Source: Camellia lanceoleosa
Lineage: Eukaryota; Streptophyta; Magnoliopsida; Ericales; Theaceae
NCBI GenBank assembly: GCA_025200525.1
Contig: CM045762.1
Location: 191,729,154-191,793,153 of the forward strand
Direction: 5' to 3'
DNA: 64,000 nt
In this document: positions 10,427 through 21,066 of the stretch, piece after piece
Numbering within the stretch: the first letter of the stretch is position 1
How the letters are laid out: every line of letters begins with the position of its first letter
Made by a program: the position numbers and the translations under genes
The notes under the pieces: generated by a model
What the model was told of the DNA's origin: nothing
Database searches by the model: none
The model's input: only the letters and a program-made list of their open reading frames with translations

Positions 10427-12842
10427 TGTAACGCCCTCAAAATAATAACAACAAACCCATCCATTTAAACATGCATTGTTAATAGAAACAAGCATTACTC
10501 TATTCCACAGTATAATCCTTTACAAATTATTACCAGAATCAAACGCCCTATGGGCTTACAGCTTTCCAAGCTAACGCTTGGTTACAAGAAGAGAGTACTA
10601 ACTCAAATACAATTTAAGCCCTTAGCTTCAATTTACATGTAATAAAAACAAATGTAATCACAGTTACAAACATCTGCCTGCCTCTAGCCTCCCAAGCGAT
10701 GTCCTTGGAGGTGGCATGCTTCCCGTACCTGAAAAGTAAGGTTCCCATATAGGGTGAGCCACAGCCCAGTAGAAATATACTAAACCAACTATGAACAATG
10801 CCTAAAAGATTAGCAGTCAATAGATGGCCAACACTTATACATTCATTTTCCGTTTCTTATTCAACGTGAGTTTGAAAATACGGCTCAGAACCCTGGCCAA
10901 AACCTTTAATGAGATATAGTTCATCATTAAAACATTTTCAAAATCCAAGGTGGACACACATTCTCGTGTTATATCACTAACACATAAACCACTTCCATTT
11001 CTTTACAAATGATATACATTTTAGTGTTATATCAAATCAAATCAACTTTCCCATCGATATATCATATGCTATATCACCACAATCACAGATAAGCACATGA
11101 GCTAACTGCACTTCAATCGATAAGCATATGAGCTATATCACTACTATCACAGCTAAGCATACAAGCTACAACTGCACTTCAATCGATAAGCATATGAGCT
11201 ATATCATAACTGCAAATGGGAGAGCATAAGAGCTACTACCCTAGGTCCATCCCCCATCTTCCCATAACTTCAACTGGCCTAGAGGTCCATCCCCCATCTT
11301 CCCCTAGCCATGGCCTAGAGGTCCATCCCCCATCTTCCCCTAGCCAAACCATTGACCGGTTTAGAGGTACATCCCCCATCTTCCCCTAAACCGTGGAGTA
11401 CATCCCCCATCTTCTCCCATACACAAACAATGCATATAAACACATAACCATATACGCATTCAATCAATACATAAAGTTAATGTATTCTATCATCTGCCAT
11501 ACTCAATGACACATTCACTCGATTAGGTTTAGTTTGCCTAATCAGCATGCATTGTCTACAACAATCAACACTACCCTCCACCGGTAGCCAAAGCAGTTAT
11601 TTCTAAATAGGAAATAAATGCACAAATGGATAATATATCAACATTTTCAATCCTTAGGTTCCGTTTTCATTAATGTTTCAACATTAATCCCATTCTTCCA
11701 TGCCAATCATGCATACAGGTTTTATATGTTTAAAACCCCAACCTTTGTCAATTCCAACATTTCCAATACATTTCGTCATTTCCTTTAATTAATTAATCAC
11801 ATTAATTAATTAAAACAATTAGGGTAAAATTACCAAAATTCACAAAACAACCCTAAGGTTCCATTTTCATCCACAATCCATCATCTATCTCATTTTCTAC
11901 ACCAAACATGCATACGGGTTTATTTCTAACAAAACCCCCAACTTTTGTGAAATTGCACAAAAGGCCCAAACTTTCTCAAAATTACCCAACAATCCCCAAC
12001 ATATCAAAATGCTAAAATTTAACGACAAAGACCGTAAGGAGGATTAGGATATCCCTACCTCGAAAAATGAGCTCCAACGAAGATGATGACCCAAACACCA
12101 ACATGCTCCAAATCCGAAAATTTTCAGATTAAAACGTCGCCCTCAACACCCTCTACCTTTTTAACAAAGAACCCAGGGCAGATCCACACTAGAGAGAGAT
12201 GAAATCTTAGAGAGAGGGTAAATCTAGAGAGAGAGGGAGAGAGTTTCTCGGTTTTCAAAATAGAAGAGAAGGAAAAATGAAGTTGAATTCATCCTTGGCT
12301 GCTGATATACAACAGGCTCGCTCGAGCGAAGCCTCGGTCGCTCGAGCGACCAGACACAGAAAAACCCCCGGAACACACCCCTCGCTCGAGCCACGAACAC
12401 CTCGCTCGAGCCAACAACCGACACAGAAGCTCGCTCGAGCGAAGGAAAGCTCGCTCGAGCCAGCAACGCAAGCCCTCAGGTGTGCGTCTGCAACCAGACA
12501 CTCGCTCGAGCGACGGGAAGCTCGCTCGAGCCAAGAAACAAAGCTCTCAGGTCCAGCTTAAACGCAATCGCTCGCTCGAGCGACGCCCCCCCTGGCTCGA
12601 CCCACCAGACACAAGAACCACTCTCGCTCGAGCGACCAACTCCTCGCTCGAGCGAAGCACCAAAATTCTGGACACCAACACTTGGTTCCAAACACCACCA
12701 ACTCAAAACAAACCTGCCCAACACGTCCTATAACTCAAATACAAAGTCTAGAAGGACGCAAACATGGTTTAAACAGCTACCAACATCCACGGACACGAGT
12801 CCGGATCACTGTACAACAAGGGGTAAACCCGGGATCGCTATA
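10427..12842 (-). repeat. 5' LTR of A
   Basis: A 2416-bp LTR with the same TGTAACG and GCTATA plus-strand ends as its partner. It keeps the 152-bp segment (about 11390-11541) and the extra palindrome unit (near 12330) that the left LTR lacks. Confidence 0.93.
12313..12658. repeat. Cluster of CGCTCGAGCG palindromes in A 5' LTR
   Basis: Eleven CTCGAG cores by eye, all intact, in about 345 bp. The cluster lies 185-530 bp from the LTR's sense 5' end. Confidence 0.88.
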
Positions 12843-12847
12843 GTTCA

Positions 12848-13410
12848 TGTCTTACACGTCATAGTTATTCAAACAAAGGGTTGAATTCTTACCTAAACTT
12901 GTCAATATGAAAGCTAGAAGTTTGATCCTTGAGTTCCTAAGTCCAAATTCACAAGTTCTCTGGCAATCTCAATAATTTGAGCTCAACTTCTCTTCTTTCT
13001 CTTTCTCTCACGTTGGTTGTGTGTGTGTGAGCTCAAAATGTGTTGACATGAGGGAAAAGAGTGAGTATAAGTACACAAGAAGCCTTATATAGGCTTGTCT
13101 AATGGTAGATAGTTAACACTAATCAAATGAGCCATTAAATTAATCTAATTTAATCGTTCCGAACCGAATTTCAATTGGACCTACCATAAAATTCTAAAAA
13201 TTCTAAATAACACGCAAATAAAGTTAACTTCTGAATCGGATGCCAATAGGGCCTCCAATTCGCAAACCGAATAAAAACATAAACAGGTATTTTTATGTTA
13301 AATAAATATAAACACAAATAGAGCAACACATGGTGCAACTTTTCACGTTAATTTCTTGTTAGGCATAATTAAGCATGGATTAACGTTAATCATGGGTCGA
13401 GGTTGTTACA
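12848..13410 (-). repeat. 3' LTR of B, second part
   Basis: Resumes the B LTR after element A and its TSD copy, matching about 22963-23519, and ends GGTTGTTACA. On the sense strand this is the LTR 5' side and carries the TATA box (13083-13091). Confidence 0.92.
13083..13091 (-). promoter_or_regulatory. TATA box in B 3' LTR
   Basis: The minus strand reads TATATAAGG, about 320 bp from the LTR's sense 5' end. The same box is at 23192-23200 in the 5' LTR. Confidence 0.6.
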
Positions 13411-13427
13411 GTCTTCCCTCTTAAAGA
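13411..13427 (-). other. Polypurine tract of B
   Basis: The minus strand reads CTTTAAGAGGGAAGAC directly before the LTR 5' end, in the position of the plus-strand primer. Confidence 0.75.
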
Positions 13428-13852
13428 GTTTGGTCCTTCAAACTTGAGTTACCTTCATTCTGGAAGAACACCGGATTCAAAGGAAACAATTTAGGGTATC
13501 TTCTCATCATGTCTTCTTTTGTTTCCCAAGTTGCATAAGTTCCTCCATGATTCTGCCAATCAACCTTCACTAATATAATTTCTTTATTTCTCAATATTTT
13601 AATTCGGCGGTTCATAATTTGCATTGGCTTCTCCTCGTACGTATAGTCATCCTTCAGAAGCACATGAGTCGGTTCTATCACACGAAGCATATCTCGTAAG
13701 TAATCTCGAAGCATTGAAACATGAAAAACATTGTGCATATGCTCCATTACCGGAGGTAGGGCCACTCGGTAGGTTACTGAATTGATCTTTTCAAAAATTT
13801 CATATGGCCCAACATATCTTGGTGCCAACTTGCCTTTCACCCCAAATTGTGT
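13421..13852 (-). pseudogene. pol: B integrase C-terminus with chromodomain-like tail
   Basis: The frame opens with the integrase C-terminal block (GKLAPRYVGPYEI, then a HNVFHVSMLRDY stretch) and ends with a chromodomain-like module: a basic strand, LVKVDWQNHGGTYATWE, and an acidic helix ending MMRRYPKLF. This tail is characteristic of Tekay/Del chromoviruses and in the family is thought to guide integration to particular chromatin. A TAA at 13853-13855 separates it from the rest of integrase in the same frame. Confidence 0.85.
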
Positions 13853-13855
13853 TTA

Positions 13856-14720
13856 CCCTTTCATTGGAGTCACGTTGATAAATATGTAGTCCCCGACTTC
13901 ATATTCCCTATCTCTTCTTCGAACATCGGCATAGCTTTTCTGGTGGTTTTGTGCAGTTTTCAATCTTTGCTGAATCAATTTCATGTTTTCAGTCGTTTCT
14001 TGCACAAGTTCTGGTCCCAACAATGGTTTATCACCTACCTCAGCCCAACAGATTAGAGATCGACATTTTTTACCATACAAAGCTTCATAAGGAGCCATAC
14101 CAATACTTGAATGGTAGCTATTATTATACACAAACTCGGTCAACGATAAGTAGGTTTCCTAACTACCTTTAAAGTCTAGAGCACGTATCTGTAACGAGTC
14201 TTCCAACGTTTGAATGGTCCGTTCAGATTGACCATCTGTCTGTGGATGATAAGCACTGCTTAATCTCAGCTCAGTTCCCAGAGCTTGCTGTAGACTCTGC
14301 CAGAATCTTGAAGTGAACTTAGGATCTCTATCTAATACAATAGATATTGGTACGCCATGTAATCTTACAATTTCGTTAACATATAAATTAGCCAACTTAT
14401 CTGCATTATACAGTGATTTAACAGGTACAAAATGTGCGGATTTTGTTAAACGATCAACAAGTACCCAGATAAAATCCATACCTCGAGGAGAGTGAGGTAA
14501 TCCCACAATGAAGTCCATGGTAATGTGCTCCCATTTCCATTCCGGTATTGGAAGTGACTGCAATAAACCAGCGGGTCGTTGATGTTCAGCTTTGACTTGT
14601 TGGCAATACAAACATCGAGCTACAAAATCTGCAATGCTCTTTTTCATTCCAGTCCACCAGAAATTTTGTTTTAAATCATAATATATCTTCGTATTCCTGG
14701 ATGTATGGCAAATTTGGAGT
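13856..14720 (-). pseudogene. pol: B integrase, catalytic core and zinc finger
   Basis: Sense order is: zinc-binding His residues near 14700, the CX2C pair in CLYCQQ, then a D,D-E core with MDFIVGLP (first Asp), [12 protein letters not shown] (second Asp) and DGQSERTIQ (Glu). A TAG at 14159-14161 replaces a conserved Trp codon, after which the frame continues with YNNSYHSSIGMAPYEALYG. A one-base loss near 14692-14697 shifts the frame inside the zinc finger. It would insert the cDNA into the genome but is inactive as it stands. Confidence 0.9.
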
Positions 14721-14994
14721 TGTGAGCTTCTGTTATGATTCGTTTCCTTAAATCAGAACAATCCGACACACAAAGACGACTCTAAAATTTCAACACATTG
14801 TTTTCAAATACAAACCCGGGTCTTGGTTTTGAGTCAAATTCATTCATAATCTTTTTCAGGAATTCATCTTGCAGTTGTTTCTCTTTGATTTCTTCAATGA
14901 TTGCAGGCTGGGCAGAGATAGCAGCTAAGATCTCACCTTGTTCTCGTCATACAACTTCAATCTCATTCTTTTCCAAATTGCATAACAATTCTTT

Positions 14995-15486
14995 CTATTC
15001 GGTAAGCAAACATGACAAACTAGCAATAGACTTTCGGCTCAAAGCATCTGCGACTATATTAGCTTTCCCCGAATGATACAAAATCTGTGAATCATAGTCT
15101 GTGATTAACTCTAACCATCTCCTCTGTCTCATGTTCAATTCTTTTTGGGTGAAGAAATATTTGAGACTTTTATGGTCTGTGTATACTTCACAAGTCACAC
15201 CAAACAAATAATGACACCAAATCTTTAAAACAAAAACCACAGCTTCCAGTTCAAGATCATGAGTCGGGTAATTCTTTTTATGTGGTTGGAGTTGCTGAGA
15301 AGCATAAGCAATTACCTTTCCATTTTGCATTAATACACAACCTAAGCCTTTATAAGAAGCATCACTATAAATTTGGAACCTATCTGTTTCGTTTGGCAAA
15401 GTCAAGATTGGTGCAGTTACTAGTCTATCTTTCAGCTCTTGGAAGATGGACTCTCTTTAATTATTCCAGTCAAACGCGACATTTTT
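14995..15486 (-). pseudogene. pol: B RNase H domain
   Basis: Ty3-type RNase H with [16 protein letters not shown], the [16 protein letters not shown] helix, [12 protein letters not shown] and the terminal VADALSRK. The catalytic Asp and Glu positions are present. TAA near 15458 and TAG at 15487-15489 separate it from RT in the same frame, and TAG at 14995-14997 (in place of Gln) ends it. It degrades the RNA strand during reverse transcription. Confidence 0.9.
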
Positions 15487-15489
15487 CTA

Positions 15490-16381
15490 GGTTAACTGGG
15501 TCAATGGCATAGCAAGTTTTGAAAAATCTTTCACAAATCTTCTATAATAACCTGAAAATCCCAAAAAACTTCTAACTTCTGACACATTTGTCAGTCTAGG
15601 CCAGTCCACAATAGCTTCAATTTTCTGTAGGTCAACAAAGATACTATCCTTGTTGATTACATGCCCCAAAAATGCCACACTGTCAAGACAGAATTCCCAT
15701 TTGGACAATTTTGCATACAATTTCTTTTCTCTCAGAATCTGTAAGGCAGTTTTCAAATGATTCTCATGTTCTTCCCTGCTTTTGGAGTAAATCAATATAT
15801 CATCAATAAAAACAACAATAAATTCATCCAAAAATTGTTTGAACACCCTATTTATTAAATCCATGAACGTTGCAGGTGCATTAGTTACCCCAAATGGCAT
15901 TAGCAAAAATTCATAATGCCCATATCTAGTTCTGAACGCAGTCTTCTCTATGTCTTCTATCTTGACCTTTAACTAGTGATACCCGGATCTAAGGTCAATT
16001 TTAGAAAACAACTGGGCTCCCTGAAGTTGGTCAAACAAGTCATCTATTCGGGGTAATGGATATTTGTTATTCACGGTTACTTTATTCAACTCACGGTAAT
16101 CAATATATAGTCTCAAAGATCCGTCTTTCTTTTTGACAAATAACACTGGGGCTCCTCAAGATGAGGTACTCAGACGGATGAATTTCTTATCTAAGAGTTC
16201 TTGGAGTTGAACTTTTAATTCTTTTAGTTTAGAAGTCGGCATCCTATACATAGTTTTAGAGATAGGTCGTGTTCCAGACACTATATCAATGGTAAACTCA
16301 ATTTCCTTATCAATTAGGTTTTCGGGTAAGTCATTAGGAAACACATCAGGAAATTCACAAACCACAACAATAGCTTCCACA
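15490..16381 (-). pseudogene. pol: B reverse transcriptase domain
   Basis: Starts with the pre-RT block VVCEFPDVFPNDLP and RLSTSS, then [13 protein letters not shown], the DLRSGYH region, [20 protein letters not shown], the catalytic FIDDILIYS and the thumb [20 protein letters not shown] at 16156-16158 replaces the conserved Trp before GAPVLF, and TAG at 15973-15975 replaces the Gln after GYH. Both are single transitions. Catalytic aspartates are intact. The upstream end joins the protease frame across solo LTR E. Confidence 0.92.
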
Positions 16382-16386
16382 CTGGT
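16382..16386. repeat. Left TSD of solo LTR E (CTGGT)
   Basis: CTGGT here and CTGAT at 19272-19276 match at four of five bases. The single G/A difference suggests an older insertion than those with perfect duplications. Confidence 0.7.
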
Positions 16387-18831
16387 TGTGACGCCCCAAA
16401 ATTCGGGAACATCAGATAATATATTAACCATTAAATACAAAATTTATCTAAGGTTACAAGAGTAGGAAACGTCACTAATGAGTCCTTTGGATAATAACCA
16501 GGCAAGATCCCAGGAAGGTCAGAGGAGTTAAAATAGCCTCCCTTCAAAGTCCAACCACCTTAGATAGCAAAGCTACCTTTTTGACAGATCTTGACAAGGT
16601 ATTAACACAAGGCCTACATGAGTTGACGGGATATAAAGATAGGTTACAAATTTTATATATATACAAATTACAAAATCATGTCTTAAATACAACATGGGAT
16701 CTATCACTTACAATCTCAAAACACGTTTACAAACTAGTTTCTAATCCTCCTAGGGTAGCCGTACGTCCTCAAATGCTTCAGCTTTACCTTCAACCAGTCT
16801 AATAGCCTTCAATACCTGGCATGAAACGCTATGAGCTTTGAATGCCCAGTAAACGCACACACACCCCGTCCCTTTTTCCTAATCCAATACACCATCACAT
16901 TTATAGCAAGCAAGCAGTGAAACATGATATTCAAGTCAATAACAGCAATTTCAATAATAGAGGAAAGTAACATGTCATTCAAATAGATAACAAAGGTTAT
17001 AATGTTAGTGGTTAATATTTTAGAAATCCCCCAAAGAGATTTCATCCTCCAACCACAAGAATTGGACATCGGACTATTGGAAACTCCCCCTTTTGCTGCT
17101 TTGTTACAGAACTAACCTCGAATGCTACCAACAGTTATATACCGCGTAGCGCCAACCGCAGGGCCTCAAAAGGGATAGCGAAAAGAAAAAGGTTTTATCT
17201 CATGAATCCAACCTTATCCTTCCAAAAAAGTTTTATCCTCCTAAATGTCCCATCTGGACCCAACCTTATCTCACCAATCAAACCATCGCAAAGTGTCCGA
17301 ATACGTCCATTCCATTCTAGGGTTTACGCGACAACCGCTTGCGCAAGACTTAACCTCCAATTAGGGAGCACATCCCATCAATCCATACATAACACATTAT
17401 CATTTCTTCATTATTCAATTGATCGAAAATCCAATACCATCCCAATTAAATTTTCTGTCTGGATCAATGTTTTAAGTCAAGTTAGAACAAACTCAACAAG
17501 ATTGTAATATCCGCATAAGCATGAGCATCATTAAAATGAAGAAGATAAGGAACATAACCATAACACATGAAATACCATACCAAGACATGATCATAAACTA
17601 ATAAGCATATTCATGTACACAAGAGCATAAAACACCCATGCAAAACTAAATTTCCAAATTCAATACCATTTAAAGATTTAAAATCAAAAGGGCTATTTCA
17701 GATATTTTCTGAACCTAGCCTTCCTATAGTTCGTAGAGAATTTAATCTAGTTTTCAGAACATGTTTCGGATATGTGATAACTTTTCTAGATTTTTAGTTA
17801 TTTAAGAAATGTTCTAGCGCTGTCTAGATTCGTCGATCGTTACGAAAATTGGATGTTCTTACAAACCGCTCACCCTTTTTCAATGAAACCAATTTTCCTT
17901 GAAAGCTAACTCCTTAAGGAAAAATTGGACATAAAATTGAAGTCCAGAAGATATTTCTACATTTTTCTAGAATTTTTGAAAGTTGGCTGTAAAAAAGATT
18001 TTTCTGGCACAGTTCTTACAACAAGAAAGTTGGTGAGAAAATAGGTCAACTAGGGGAAATTTTTTCACTTATCTTGTGATGAAAACTTGCTAAATAATAG
18101 GTATTAAACTCAGAAATTTAAGTTGAAGGTGTGCCTTTGGAAATTTTGAGAGTTTGATATGGAAAAAGGTAGTCTTATACCGATTAAGAGAAATACAAGA
18201 ATGGTAGAATCAAGGCTCAACTCCTTTCATTTTTAACACAAGAATACCATTAGAACACATCTAAAAATACCATTTTAAACTTCTAATAACATGTATTTGA
18301 AAAAGGAAAATGAAAGAGAGAATTGTGTTGTGGCTTACTTGATTGCCTAGTGAAGTGTTTACACATTTGTCTCCTCATTTCCTCTCCTCTACTACCAAAG
18401 TTCACTCTCTTCCTCTTCTTTATTTCTCTCAACTAAATGTGTAGGTGTGTGAGTGTATGAGATGTGTAACATGTGGAGGGTAGTGGTGTTTTTATAATAA
18501 AATTGGTGTAAAAGGTCCAAAATGCCCATTGGTTGGAATAGAATGGAATTGAGATGTATTTAGTTGGAATGTAATGGAATGAAGGATCATTAGGGAGCCT
18601 AATCATGTATTAAGGCATGATATAGTTAGGGTTAGGCTTAAGTAGAACCAAGATAGTTACAAGTACAAGACAACTTTCCTTGATTTGGGGATTTGTCTCT
18701 AAAGTACCTATAATTGTAGCCTAGAGAGGGTAATGGCTGACCATGTGCTAGATTTGGAGAGATTTTTGTTGATTTTATATATAGATATGAAGATATTTGT
18801 GTATAAAATTATTTATTTAAGAAAGGTACAA

Positions 18832-18863
<32 letters not shown>

Positions 18864-19271
18864 GTGTAATGGTACTAGTTTGGGGTCAAAATGTGATTTA
18901 AGAAAAATATAAGGGCATTGGGTTTAATTTATGAATTGGAACATTTATTATGTATAGAATTAAATTAAATTGGGGTTAGAGAGTCTAATTCGGTTTGGAT
19001 TTCTTGTTTCAAACAAAAACGCGATCAACCAACAAACGTGATAAAGACTGGAAAGTCTAGGGTTTCCAAGTGGTAATTTCATATTTAGGGAGTCAATTAG
19101 AGTATTAGAAATTATTTCTAAGTTTCCGAAATCGATTAGAGTTTGCCATTTTTTTGTTGGCGCATGTATTTTGATCCTAGGGTTGCAATTAATTAAGAAA
19201 CTGAGGGACTTCAAGGAAATAATTTAAAAGTAAGGGACTTTTAAGAAATTAAAATTTGCAGGGGCCTCACA
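16387..19271 (-). mobile_element. Solo LTR (E) inside B pol
   Basis: A 2.9-kb block with ends TGTGACGCCC and GCCTCACA interrupts B between protease and RT; B's frame resumes on the other side. No internal repeat pair, primer site or coding domain is visible, so it is a solo LTR. The end GGGCGTCACA and a TATAAAAA box (about 18489-18496) place its sense on the minus strand. It lacks the CGCTCGAGCG cluster. A TA microsatellite lies at about 18829-18862. Confidence 0.8.
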
Positions 19272-19276
19272 CTGAT

Positions 19277-20090
19277 ACTATCCAAAGACATAGGCATTAC
19301 ACTGCACAAGTAACCCCGATAACCTTTTCTCAACAATTTCCTGGCTTTCATGAATGAAATCAAGTATGGTGGAGGGACTATCCCATTCCCAGTGAAAACA
19401 AACTCAGGCATACCAGGTGGTTTAGACATGACAACTTTATTCACACAATCAATAGTGGCACAATATTTCGACAACCAATTCATGCCCAATATGCAATCAA
19501 AGTTGTCAATGCTTAAAGGCAGCAAATCAACGTACAATGTCATATCGCTAATCAAAACATCACATGCAGGATATTCATGGGTGCACATTATAGAACTTCC
19601 CAATGGTGTAGACACAGATAGTATGCAATTCATAGGTTCTAATGATCTAGCCAACTTCCGAGAAAAAACATGTGATACAAATGAATGAGTAGAACCAAAA
19701 TTAATCAATACATAGGCATTTTGCTCATAGATAGAAATTATATCTGACACTACTGGCTTAGTATTCTGTACGTCCCCAGGTACTAGAGCAAACACTCTCT
19801 CTTGTCTCAGTGTTTCATTCCTAGTGTTATTTCTGGCACTGGCTCTTGCCTTGGGTCTCGTTACAGGAGTAGATCCGGCCAAACTTGTTGTTGGATGGTT
19901 TGCATTGTCAAACGTCATTGGAGAGTCCTTAATCATGTGACCGGTTTTGCCACAGTGAAAACACACGCCCGATGCATGATGATACATGCCTTTATGTTTC
20001 TTTCCACATTCTGAACAAATTGGCATAGACCCACTACTTTGGCTTGGGCTACTTGAAGATCCAGTATTTGCTTTTTGTTTGCGAAGAAAG
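19277..20090 (-). pseudogene. gag-pro: B zinc knuckle and protease region
   Basis: Begins with two cysteine/histidine clusters; the second, CFHCGKTGHMIKDS, has Ser where the fourth zinc ligand Cys belongs. The retropepsin follows: its active-site strand reads LINFGSTHSFVS (Asp replaced by Asn), then the CDVLISDM strand and the DCILGMNWL motif. A one-base frameshift near 20080-20090 disconnects it from capsid. It would cleave the polyprotein; with Asn at the active site it should be inactive. Confidence 0.85.
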
Positions 20091-20154
20091 GACGGCCTTT
20101 TCGAAAATTAGACCCAGATCTTTTGTTTTTACATTCTGTTGTTGGTGCCTTGGC

Positions 20155-20877
20155 TTATTTCATTGCTGCTATTGTGGCTTCCGCCATTATCGCTCTGTCT
20201 AAAACTTTCACATAGGCAGGCAATTTCAAGACGCCTACTCGGTCAAACACTTCCAGATCCAGTCCGCCTTCAAATTTTTGTGCCTTCTTGTAATCAGTAT
20301 CCACCATATGTGGAGCAAATCGAGCCAACTCAGTAAATTTGGCCTCATACTCAGCTACGGACATCCTGCCTTGTTTGAGTTCTTGGAATTCAGAAACTTT
20401 CCAATCCTGAAAATAATGAGGGAAGTATTTATCATAGAAGATTGCATTAAATTGTGCCCATGTCATATTTCCATTACTGTTTCGGATTAGCAACCACCAC
20501 CTTCGGGCTTCATCTTTCAGAGTATAGGTGGCTAGAAGAACTTTCTGAACCTCAGAACAAGGGAATACTTCAAATAGCTTCTCCATTTCAAGTAAACATG
20601 TCTCGGCTTTTAACGGTTCAATACCACCTAAGAAAGTCGGCGGTTTCATCTTCAAGAACTTCTGAGTTAAATTTATGAGCTCATTGTTATCCGACTCCAC
20701 TTGAATTGGCAAGGGTGAAGGAGGTAAGGGTTGTTGCCTCTGTTGTTGTTGAGCTATTCCCTCAGTAAAAGATGCTAGCATTTGTTCCATACGGCTTATT
20801 CGAGCCTTGGATGATTCGGCTGTTCTATCACTTCTTGTATTTCCATTTGCTATAGGTAAACGGAACATCATAAACAT
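20155..20877 (-). CDS. gag: B gag capsid domain
   Basis: A 240-residue frame with a Gln-rich N-terminal region, then a Retrotrans_gag-type domain: PPTFLGG, a helix with CLLEMEKLFEVF, ATYTLKDEARRWW, FNAIFYDKYFP and ELKQGRMSVAEYEAKFTELARFAP. It ends at TAA 20155-20157, after which the frame continues toward the zinc knuckles, so the stop is probably a nonsense change. It starts about 170 bp inside the primer site, as expected for the first ORF. It forms the virus-like particle in which reverse transcription occurs. Confidence 0.88.
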   Translation of the reverse strand: MFMMFRLPIANGNTRSDRTAESSKARISRMEQMLASFTEGIAQQQQRQQPLPPSPLPIQVESDNNELINLTQKFLKMKPPTFLGGIEPLKAETCLLEMEKLFEVFPCSEVQKVLLATYTLKDEARRWWLLIRNSNGNMTWAQFNAIFYDKYFPHYFQDWKVSEFQELKQGRMSVAEYEAKFTELARFAPHMVDTDYKKAQKFEGGLDLEVFDRVGVLKLPAYVKVLDRAIMAEATIAAMK

Positions 20878-21051
20878 AGGTAAATAGTCCTTTTTACATT
20901 ATTCAAATTATTTGTTTTCATATCATGTGATCATAACCAGATTTATGCTTCCACTTTCAAAAACACACAATCACACATGCAAATGGAATGCTCCTACTTT
21001 TTGCTAGGACATCCTAAGCTCGTATGAACTCATGTGTGTGGTAGAACATGT

Positions 21052-21063
21052 GCTCTGATACCA
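21052..21063 (-). other. Primer binding site of B (initiator-Met tRNA)
   Basis: The minus strand reads TGGTATCAGAGC, three bases from the LTR at 21067. It marks the right LTR as the 5' LTR. Confidence 0.92.
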
Positions 21064-21066
21064 CTA

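Larger units (their letters stand above)
4470..12842 (-). mobile_element. Non-autonomous gag-only LTR retrotransposon (A)
   Basis: Two near-identical LTRs (4470-6714 and 10427-12842) flank a 3.7-kb interior. An initiator-Met primer site lies beside the right LTR and a polypurine tract beside the left one, so sense is the minus strand. The interior codes only for part of a Ty3-type gag with zinc knuckles; no protease, RT, RNase H or integrase was recognised. This matches the known TR-GAG/LARD kind of parasite element, mobilised in trans. Perfect GTTCA duplications border it. The LTR similarity and its position inside B both mark it as younger than B. Confidence 0.92.
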
